A stretch of DNA of 64,000 nt from contig OY992839.1 of NCBI GenBank assembly GCA_963921425.1, positions 7,605,409-7,669,408 of the forward strand, in the 5' to 3' direction. This DNA is from Dryas octopetala (lineage: Eukaryota; Streptophyta; Magnoliopsida; Rosales; Rosaceae). Of the stretch, positions 35,226-47,200 are shown piece by piece. How positions within the stretch are numbered: position 1 is the first letter of the stretch; the number at the start of each line of letters is the position of its first letter. A program made the translations under genes and the position numbers. The notes beneath the pieces were generated by a model. The model was not told the origin of the DNA and made no database searches. It saw only the letters and a list, made by a program, of their open reading frames with translations.

Positions 35226-38200
35226 TCAATGGGTGAGATTGAAGAAGTCATTAAGAAAATTAAGGGAGGTGAGATTGATGAAGTCATTGCACACCTTGCA
35301 AAGCTTGATATTATCACATCCACAAACTAAATGACCGTTTGCCACATCCACAGCTGCCGGGGCGCCACCACCTTCACTTCTCTGAAATATTTATAAATCG
35401 ATCAATTATTCTATTTTACAAATTAAAACATCAAATCCCTAAACCTATAATATTACTTATATTATGCGGGTTTTATTGTATTTTTAAGTGCATTTTGTGG
35501 ATTTTAAGTGTATATATCATATTACATGTGCATATATTTTATGTATTTATTTTCTTATTATGTATTATATTATATGATAAGAGAGATATAAAATAATAAA
35601 TATATACAGATATTACACAGAAATTTTACTTGTACTTACCGTGTAAAAATCAACGGCAATGAAATTGGGCCATCGATTGCCCGCGGCCACATGGCAGGTG
35701 TTGAGCATGTCAAGCAAGGGAGCTGAATTATCCTTGCAAGATCGAAGGATATTTGAGCCACTTGGAAAGAAGTTCATCAACACCAGTGACTTGGTTGTAT
35801 TTTCCATGGGAGATGATTCATCACGGTTCAGGCAAGACCCAGGTTTCATCCCACCATCCCCATCTGCAATTCCAGTCTCCATTCAAATTCATGCATTTGG
35901 GTTTAGTGCATGGAAATATTAATTTCCATTATGATATTGTCAATGTCACATGTATTATTTAATTTTATCGACAATTTAATATGTTATGTTATATTGATCT
36001 TTAAATCTAACAGTATAATATGCCACGTAACAGATCATATATCTCTCCTTATCGTTATTAATTACAAGACCTCTAACTTGGTAAAGCAAGGGCAGGACTT
36101 ACCACTACAAGAAAACTTGGCAACCCCAACCTTTTTTTTCCTAGTTCTATTGCCCACTAAACAACCATTTAGAGTTGCAAAATCCAGTAGCAACTGTGCA
36201 GCAACACTTAAGCCAAATGATGTAGGGGTTGGGGTCGCTAAAGACCATTTGCACCACCTGTTTTGGTAAGGTTGCTGGTTCATCTGGCCCCTGACATTGA
36301 TGTTGACATGCACATTAGAAACTAATGTGTCAGACAGGTGCTATTCTTAAGCTACACTTATAAATTAGTTGGTCAATAGGTTTGAATAGGAGAGGTTTGA
36401 ATCTGTTTTTCACCCCTGCTATAACAACCTTTGTGCAGAAGGTTGGCAGCTACTGCAATCTTTGATAAAGGTTGCCAATCTACTAAACAAATTCTGCAGA
36501 AATGGTTTCCTAGAGCATTATTTATACTTGTTTCTATGCTAACCAACTATCTTAATCATATACATATTAGTTGCCAAATGGAGTTGCTTAAGAAATAACG
36601 ATTTGCAATTTGAGAATGGTTTTGTTTGTAATATCCATATGCATAGCAGAATTAAATTTTGGAAGGAGGACCTAATGTAGCTTTGGACATGGTTTCCAAA
36701 TGTGCTTGCTGCTAACCAATTAAAGAACAAAATAATAATTTAGTAACTTGCAGATAAACCAAAAAAGTCACAAGCTGATCCAATAGAAATTATAATTAAC
36801 AGAGTGAGCATCCATTACAAAACACCTCTTGTGTTATAAATGTGCTGCTTGACAATACACGTACTTAAGCAGAAAACTTAAACCTTCTACTCATCTTTTC
36901 ATTGTTCACACCCCTACCACATTCACAAAAGCAAAATAATCATGCACAGCACTTCCCTGCTCCATATATACTACCATCATCAAAATAAACCAGAAATATA
37001 TAACAAGTCCAAGCAAACTGGCATGACTTATATTATGGCCTCATTCCAAATATAAGTCAGCAAGTTCACAATCTAACTTCCAAAACAGGGAGATTGACCA
37101 TATATAGCATACTAATACTTAAAAGCTATAAACTATCTTACTGAGAATCCAAACAGCAGCCTCACAGGTTACTTGGTCCCTCATTCGCACTGCTTGAAGC
37201 TGTGTTGCTTCCTTCACATGCAGCTGATTTTCCTTTTTGATTGCCACTGAGTCGACTTGGTGTAGTACTAGGCTGCGTTTGGCCTCCAGCAGGATTTGGA
37301 ATTGGGGAAGTCATAATTGCAGCTGCTAATGGTACTTGCAGGCTCGGCTCCATCACTATTGTTGGTGGAAATTGACTCATGCTCGGAGGGGCAGCCAACG
37401 ACCCTCGGATGTAGTTGTCAACTGCATGTGACACTCTTCCATTGAAATTAACATCCATGTGTTGTTGTTGCCTTTGGAGCTGCATAATTTCTCCATTGTG
37501 CATTAGTCGAAGCCTTTCCACCTCTAGGCGGTATTGGTCCATTAGCATTCTGGTGTGTTCCATCTCTTCCCGATGGTCCATTGTCAATCTTGCAGCCTCC
37601 CTTTGTAGCACCTCATATGACTCCCTTAAGGCATGTAATTCCGCAGCCACACCACGTCGATCAGTGTGCATGCCTGGAATGTCAGCAGGGGTCACTCCAA
37701 TCCCATATCCCCTAACGCCACTGCTATTCTCAGGTCCCATGACTGCTGCAAAAACTCCATTGATGACTTCCATGGTAATTGAGGGTGTATTGGGGAGCTG
37801 TTCGTACTGGGTTAGCCTCTGTTCCAGATCAGCCTGCATACAAACATTTCAAATACATTTTTAGTAGCCTGACACACAAGCATGGCATATAATATAATAG
37901 CCTTTGCTATCTTAAACAATCAGTCACAAATCTTGAAGAATCAGTAAATAAAATTGACATGGTGCAGAATGATTTTTTACTTGATGATACTATAAAATAA
38001 AAGCCTTTGCTATATTTTTTTAGAATAAACAATCAGTAAATAAAAGTCTTTGCTATCTTAAACCATCACCATTACAAATATGGTTTTTTTACTTGATGAT
38101 AGAAATATAAAAATGTATAAATATAGTTTCAGATGGTGAAGATTATATATGTATCGACTGGCAGTAAGTAGTTACAAAATATGCTTCCAAGTTGGATTAT

Positions 38201-41200
38201 TGTTTCTGTTCTCTTTCAACTTGTCAACATGGGTCAGTGCCTAACCAATACCATCATTATTATTAGAACAAAGAAGAAATACATTAAACCTAAGAAATTA
38301 CCAATTAAAAACTCATAAACCATCATTAAAGTATCCATATTGTGCAACAAGTGAAATTTAATTGAAATTGTACCCAAGTAAACTCACAATAATTTCCCTT
38401 GCATTAGAGTTCACCGGATTCCCGTTGGACCTGCAATGTGTGATCTTGAAGAGTTCAATTCTGTTTGGTTCCACCCCTCCGTGGTCCTGTGCCTACGATT
38501 TGATACACAGAAAACAACCATAAACTTTGCTCCACCTGATAACAATTATCTAATGTAGCATTCAAACTCAAATTAATAATTTAAGAGCTCTGAATTACAA
38601 GCTGGTCAGTAAAACCCTTAAATGCCAAATTTATTCGCAGGTCGTAGAACACTTACATACTCATCCCGGATTTGCGCAAAGGTCTTTGTGCCAGACGTAT
38701 GCATCACCCTCATTTTGTGCCTGCTGTTAGTGTTCAGTGCAGCACGCTCCTAATAGACAACATTTACAGAACATGTGCAACTGGTGACTGACATGTAATT
38801 GAATTGATGGTCATATAAATCAACCATTTATATTGTAAAAGAAATTTCCTACTTTGAAATCTATATATATTGTAATCAAGAATCACTTGAGAAAGCAACT
38901 GACATCCTACCTGTGCCGGCAGAGAATCCCAATGGCGAACTAGGTGAATCCATTGATCAGGATCCACATGGGGATCCCCACATACAAACCTCCTATTGTT
39001 GGAGACGAAAGGTTTATACCAATCCTTGCGCAACAAACACTTATGGTGTTTCCACCGCTCATTCATTTTTGCCTCAGCAACATAGCGTATCTTTTACTTC
39101 AATGCAAGAGTCCTCTCCTCAGACCAGTCAATGGTTACCTTGCAAAACAGATCATTTCACAATTTTTTTTTTTTATTTCTCAAGAATAATATAATTTGTG
39201 GAGTATCCCATATTAGAACTTTATGCCATCTGTTGACTAACATAGGTGGGAAAGTACATGTATACCTCAATCTTTGCCCAAGCTCGGTCCATTTCACGAC
39301 CCCGAAATTTCCTCCAATCAAGTACATTGATTGCAAACAGGGTTCTATCAATTGCCAATTGACCAAGGAACCTTGAAAATCTTGCTACCGTCCTTGAGGG
39401 AGCAACCGCTTGTCCGAAGTTGTTGAACCTCATCAACTCTGGCCTTTCTAAAGCCCAGTTTGGTCTATTCCTTCCTCTACGTGCTCGGATGTCAGCCACT
39501 AGCCCCGAGGCAACATTTGGTTCATTTGCCTCATGCACAACATCCCCATGTGGGAGTTCTTCATTGATATTAGTTACAACAATTGGCTCAGGAGGCATAA
39601 CAGCTTGTTGAGTCCCATCCTCTACTGCCTCATTGACAATGTGACCTTCCACATGGACCTCCTCTTGAGTCCCTGATCCAAGGCCAATATCCTCAATCCC
39701 TTGTGCCTGTGAGTTATCCATACTTGCTCAACCTGACAACATGTAAACAAGAATCATTGTTAATTAACATAGTGCAATTGACTGCATCTGTTTAATTGGC
39801 ATGTATTAATATAGGATAGCATGGCATTTATTACTATATCATGGTAAACAAACTGCATGGAATACACCATTTTCCTTCAGCCTGGTAGTATAGGTATTTG
39901 AAAATGTTGAAAGGAAAAAAAAAATTTGTTTAGATGTACTGTGCTGACTAACAAGCCCAAAGCAGAGAAAATTCATGCTAACTTCAATAATGGTCTGTAA
40001 ACTTATAATTATACTTATCTTTGTACATAACCATATAAGCAACCTCATATAAATAATTAAAACTGTAAATTTGAAACAAGAATTTAAATTGGAAGTCTGA
40101 AATTAATTCAAGCATCAGCGAAAACTATAGGTTTCATATAGAAGAGAGTGAACAAACCTGTTGACGTCCTTGGTGCTCTTCACTCTCACGCTCAAGTCTC
40201 CTATTTGATTTCTCTTGCAGTTGTTCCAATCTCTGAGAGAAGTAGGATGTGAGTGTGTTTGTGAAATGCTCATCTCCTTTCCATATTTATGTATAAGAAG
40301 TGCCATATCCCTCAAATCAACTAATCTTGAAGTAGGTAAAAGCTGTCAGAGCATTGGGCCAAGTAACCTTCCTGAGCATCATGTCAAGTGGTAGCTGTAA
40401 GTCAGCCAATTTGATAGCGGGAAAGGCTTTTTTTTCCCTCTCATTTGGATTGATAATTTGATCCCAATGGAATTGGGTTTGCAGTTGGCGTTTCAGTACT
40501 GGGGTAACGAGAATTATTGAATAATTCAGTTCATCACATATTGAAATAGAAGTGAAAGATTACATAAAGCGGCAAATGAGTTTTTGTTTGAATAAATTTG
40601 GATTTGGCGCACTAACATAGCATGATAGAAAATTTTAGTCCTATTTAGTTAAGTGGGATAAATATCTGCTCATTGGGACCATCAAAGATTCTATTATATT
40701 TTGATAAGATAGGGGCAAGTATTAACTACAATGAAGTACCAACAAAATAAACCAAGATTTTTGATTCGGCTGACCTCTCACAATTTAAGAAGATTCAAGC
40801 TTTGTCATGATTGACGAACAATATAATTAATGCAAAAAATGTATACAGAATATGAAGAAGAAGATAATTAGCAGATAATCTTATTTTTCTGAAATAAAAC
40901 GATCTACAGCTAGTCTTTTAATATTACAAGCCTAGCCTTTTAATATTACAAGCCATGGTTCAACCAAATGTCAAATCTATATATAAGTACTGAAACTAAT
41001 ATGACTTAACTAAATAAATAGCTAGAAACTTATAAACATTAATTAACTATTGGTCACAACAATAATAATAAATAAGGGAAAAATTTACAAACAGGACACA
41101 TACTTTGATGACTATTTCATTTCAGGACGTTAATTTTGATTCGTGTTAATGAATGACATATTTTTATTTTGTGTCATAAGGACCCTGTTTTATCTCAACT

Positions 41201-44200
41201 TTGGCTCAACATTGGACCCATCAAAACTCTACCAAATTTAGCAAACTTATACTTGGTTTAAAGCTATGCATCTCATCTTTACAACCATATAAAGATCACT
41301 TAAATCAGACATCTACAACTCCAGATAATTGGCCCAAAAGTAGGGTACCCGAAACTGTCCAATTGGACCTCTGAAAAAAAATTTGGGAAGCTAACAATTT
41401 CGGATACCCTACTTTAGGGCTAATTATCTAAAGTTGTAGAGATCCGATATGGGTAATCTTTATATAGTTGTAAAGAGGAAATGCATATCTTTAAACTCAG
41501 TATAATTTTTCTGAATTTGGTTGAGTTTTGATGGGTCAAACGTCGGACCAAAGTTGAGATAAAAATTGAAAAAAAACATGGTCCTTAATTGACACAAAAT
41601 GAAAGTATGTGTCCTTCATTAACACAAAGCAAAATTAATGTTCTGAAATGAAACAACCATCAAAGTATGTGTCCTGTTTGTAAATTTTTCCCAATAAAAA
41701 AATATATATAGTTAATGTTACAAAAATCCACAACAGACTTTACAACGTTAAAAAAACTAATATTCTGAGTCAGTGGCGGAACTAGGATTTAAAATTCGAG
41801 TGGGCTAAATCTCGGGACAAATTTTTTCCTAGTAAAAAAAATTCACAAATATTTATTTAGGAACTTGGAAAAAAAAAAAAATCGACAGTATGAGAGAATT
41901 TTATTAATATGAAAAAAAGATACACCTAGTCATGAGGGGTATATTGACCCTTACCCTTCAAAATGCATTATACAAATATTAATTAAACTATAAAAGTTTG
42001 AAAGCATATGCTTGAAAAAATATGGCAGCAAACACACAAATTTCATATAAATTTCACCAATCATACCAACAAATTCTAATTGAAAGAAACGGTAACATAC
42101 TAAGTTACTAATACTGGGCTTCTATGTGATATATATATATATATAGAAGAATGCTCGAAAACTAACTAGTTAGTAAGTTAATACAAAACTAACCACCCTG
42201 TTGGGCCCATTGCATAATGTAATATCAAAATCCGAACCGTATATTGTTTAGACCCTACTTCAAAGATCATTCCTGTAAAAAATCTCTAAAATTGGAAGTC
42301 ATTTAGCAATTTGATTATAATAACAACTATTTCTATGCTTTTATCAAAAATACTGATCGTCTATTTATTTGATCTCAATTAGATGACTACATGATTTTTG
42401 ATTTTGTTGATTTTTTGCAATGATGATCTTTGAAATGTGGCCTAAATAAATTATGGTTCGGATTATGAAATTTGTGATGTGGTGAGCCCAAAAGCATAGT
42501 TAGCTTCGTATTAACTTGCTAACTACTTAACTTTAGAGCACTTCTATATATATATATATATAATCACTTTTTCCGCAGAATTCTTGGCTGGGCTATAATG
42601 TGTTTGGTTCCGACCCTGTTTTGAGTCTATACCAATGTGGTTCATTTTTAATCAAGCGCTTGAATGCGAATACTCACAAAGAGCATTCGAAGGCGGTTGT
42701 TCAAGCATTCGGTCGCCTTCTTTTGAAAGTTCAAGCTTTCTTGTAGTTGTCTAGCAATAACATTCAATTACTACAATTATAATTTTATTTTAATTTTTAA
42801 GATTTTTGTTTCTTTGGAGTTGTGTATTAATTTCTTATAGTACGTTGTATATCAACATTCCACAAATAAATATAACAAATACTAGTCTCTTTGGAGTTGT
42901 GTATTATTTTTTAGGGTAAAAATACTAGTCTCTTAATATAATGTTTTTAATTAAATATTAACTTTATTTTTCTTGTAAAATTGAATTTCCTTGTTGAAAA
43001 TTTCTTTCCCTTTTAAAAGTTTTTTTTTTCTTTTTTTAAAACTCACAAAGCCATTGCTATACTTTTGTGCCATAGGGAAACTTTTGGTTTTCAAGAGGCA
43101 AACGGGTTTGGTAGAACAAAATTATTAAAACTTAAAACCATAACTGAACTTATATTAAAACAAAAAAAAAACAAAGATACTGTTACAATAATTGGAAAAT
43201 GTCCTAGCTTCCTAGAAAATGACATTTCATGCCTAATGATACTTGCAGTAGGAACACAAAATAGTGCAAGGATGACATTTGTAGCATACCCTATTGCTTC
43301 CTAAATAAAAAACAGTATGTAGTTACATCTTGTGCAATCCAAAGGTTTAAGCTGAAGGTTAACCAACATTGTGGCACACCATTAAGCTGAAGATCATGTT
43401 GACTAGTTCATGCCATAGCTATCTGTGCTCGAAGACTTATATGTATCTGGTGCAACCATATCATCCCAAAAGGGAGCTTTTTGTGCTGCTTGGTCTACAT
43501 CATTTGGATTGCCTTCTACTTCACGTACTCCCTTAATGACTACCCTTGCAGTATTTGAAATTTTAGCCTTGGCTCTAGTACTTTGGGGAGCAACACCAGT
43601 ATGAGCTGTGCTATTCTCAGCGAGCTGTGCGATGTCTCTTACCTTTGATTGTGGAGTGCTATCACCAACCTCCACTCTCCTGTTATTCAAGTTAGTATCC
43701 ATAGGATTTAGGTGCACCGGAGAATAATTTAACTCACCATGTCCATTCCGGGGATGACCTACTGTGAATTGATTCATAGGCACCCAAATGTTAACACAAG
43801 TGTTAACGAAATCAGAAAGCTGGTGGGGGGTTGGATTGGAGTCTGTTTGTGAACAAGCATCTTCTGGAGGCATTTCAGAACAGGGCTCTTCAAACCATAG
43901 CTGACGGTATGCCTGCAAATTGATTGGTTTTCTAATGCCTCTTCTAGGCATGCCTTTTCTTGCAAAACAGAAAAAAAATTCCTAAGAGGGAGGCAATAGC
44001 TGAAATAGTCTTTCTTTCTTAAGAGGGAGATGACACTCTAATAATGCATTTGGGGTGGGAGGCAATACGTATTTGTACATTTAACAAATTCCCTGCATTG
44101 AGTGTGGTTTTTTTCATGACCCAATTGAGTGCAATACTGACCAAGAAATGAACAAAGTGATGGAAGATTCTGATTCTTGCTGCTTGAAAAGAATCTTGTC

Positions 44201-47200
44201 AATTCAGCACTTTGTCAAGACAAGCATGATGGCAAAAGCACTTTGAGAAACTATATCTGCCAAAAGCAGAAGAGGACAAAAGAAATACTTCAAGCCTCTG
44301 ACGTGACACTATGGAAATATAATTCTCTTATTACTTTAACTCCTGAAAACAGAAAGAGTATACAAAAACTCTCATACGTACCTGAAAAGAGTCATAAAAC
44401 ATGGGATAATCCTTGTTATAGCCTTCTATTCCTTTGGGTTCTTCCAGTAAAAAAAAGGTGCACTTTGGAAGACCTTTCACAAAAATATGAGCCCTAGTTC
44501 TTAGATTAATCAAAAGCATTTTTTGTATTCAAATCACTTATATGTAGTCTAGTAAACATATTTTCAAGTTATGAATTGTATGAATAAAAGAAATATAAAC
44601 ACGCCGCAATTCTTCTTTTGAGTTACACCACTCCATTCTCAAATTTAATTTGGACCTCCATATGCTACATAGACAAACTCATAATGTGATTGTAACAATG
44701 GGCATCCAAAGATGTTCTTATTAAATGGAAGGCAAAGGTGTACCAAGAAAAGATAAAAGTAACTTACAGTAAAGGTCAAACAAGCAGCTGTGCTTGCTAC
44801 AGACAAGCCTTTCCTGGTAAAATGTAATGGCCCTAGCTTCATAATTAAATATGAGTAACCTCCCAGAGATGGAGGAACAAATTTCATATCCAATCATTGC
44901 AGGAGGTGGGATTGTCAACTGAACAAGGGGCGGTGCACCATCTAAACCCTGCCCTAGCGTAATGAATAAAATTCCACATATCAAAGACACTCTTCCCAGT
45001 TGGTCCTATATCCAAGAAACTTTGCTGCATTAGTACATTGATTATCTAGTAAAAAGAGAGAAAAAAAAAAACATACTAGATGCATGAAAAGATTATCAAA
45101 ATATTCATCAAATTAGAACCAGCTCCTGACTCAATAGATGGTACTTAGTTACTGACCATCCATGTCTGTCTTGGCAGAATCCATATTCACAAAATGGCCA
45201 AGTATATTACTAAACCAAATCGTACTATTATATGTGGCCATCCATAAAACAACTAGAGCCAAAAGCCAAACCTGCATGATCAAGATGACTAAATTAATAT
45301 CATGTTTTTTAAATACAGCAAAATCCAAAGAATTAAATATGTTAACTTTCCCATAATTCGCTAATCATGCAACTTTACCAACAATTAGATGTCCTTCACA
45401 AATAGACATTTGAGAAAGAACAAACCTCCAGGATGCAGAATGATATCATTGCCAGTGGATTGTTTAACTCATTTTCACAAAGCAAACAGCCTCCACTTTC
45501 ATATGCTAATTATGTGATATATCATATTCCTAAATTTTGGTTTGACTGAAAGTTGCTATTTTATATGATGTTTTACCTTTCCAATATTAGTTACATTATA
45601 ATTTAAATAGTAATATCATAGTTTAGGCAAAATTCTCCAACCTCTGACCTGTATTCTCAATTAATTTTGGCTAGATGGTTGGCCGATAAACCTTCAGCTA
45701 TTAGTAATGTGTAGAGACCAAGTATGAGAAGAACAAACAGACCAATTATTTCTATTAGTATTAGTGATATTGACAAAATTATGCTTACCAGACTCAATGG
45801 TTATGATACTAGAGGGCAGATCATAAAGTGGCAGAGAGTGGGGATAAAGGACGATCAATTGTTGTGCCCTCAATGTCAACCCGGGGTTGAATTGATGATT
45901 CCTCGACACCAACATCCAATCTCTGGTCAGCACAAATGTCTCCAGCATTGACAGTATTCATGTCATAACATTATATATTGTAAGGTTTTGGTTTACGTTT
46001 GTAATGCAAACACGTGTGTGATGTAGAAACACTGCATAACTGTTGAGCATAACATTTATATTGCTTGCTCTAATACCATGTAATCTTCTCAGTTTTCATT
46101 AATTAATTAATAATGCAGACTAGTACATCGGTTTATAGGGGTCGGCAATGGGCCGGGCCGGGCTAGCCCGGCCCAAATTTTTTGGGTTCGGGTCGGGCTC
46201 GGGCTTGAATTATAGAAGCCCAATAGGGCTTTCGGGCCGGGCCGGGCCGGGCTTGGGCTTTAATACACAAGCCCAAGGCCCGCCCATCGGGCTTTGGCTT
46301 GCGGGCTTGGAGGGCCGGGCCGGGCTAGGCCCGAACGGGCGGCCCAAAATGGGCCCAAAGCCTATTTAGACACATATATATCTTCAAAAAAAAAAAAATA
46401 GGATTTTGGCTATATTGTGATTTGAACATCAGACCTCACATAACAAGCTTCAACTCTCAACCAACTGAGCTGACTAGTTTATTTGTCAAGTTTGTGAATC
46501 ATAACATATTTAATAGCTTTTTCGTTTATTTACTTCAATAAATTATTAATATGCTTATTAAGTTATTATATAATACTATTATGTTAGTAATAGTGTAATA
46601 CCATAAATAATAAACTTTTAAAATTATATACAACATTACAACTATAATAAAACATAAATGTACATATGTATTATTATATATTTTATTACATATTTTTATA
46701 AACAAACGATGCAATTGTGTTGTCAACGATCCAAACCGTTCAAATTTTAGTTCCTCACTCAAAAATAATTTGTGCAAAAAATTAGCTCAATCGGAGATGT
46801 AAAAGTGACATAATGGTGGTCAAATTAATGAACGATCGTGGTTTTTCTAATGATCATCGAATGGGTAGATGAATTTCGATTTAGCCGATTTTTTGTACGG
46901 ATGATCTTTGACTATGAACATAGAAAATGAACAGGTCAGATTGTTGAAATCACGTTGTGGTCTTCATAATTATGGAAACAATAAGGTTTCAACGGGAAAG
47001 TTATTAGAATTATACTCTTCAAGTGTATTTATATGTAGAAGCTCACATATCGATCTTGTTTTCAACAATCCGAACCGTTCAAGTTTTAGTTCTCCACTCA
47101 AAGAGAATTCTTGCAAAAAATTAGCTTAATCGAAGATGTAAAAGTGATTTTTCTAAATGTAATGGTGGTCGAATTAATGAACGATCGTGGTTTTTCTAAT

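Noticed and set aside
36062..36313. Frames at the left end of the CACTA element (83 and 119 codons)
   Set aside because: They cross the transposon terminus and target duplication into intron sequence and have no domain.
46148..46369. Gly-Pro-Arg-rich frames in the hAT ends (also 47571-47753 and 59108-59350)
   Set aside because: They are translations of GGGCC or CGGTT subterminal repeats, not proteins.
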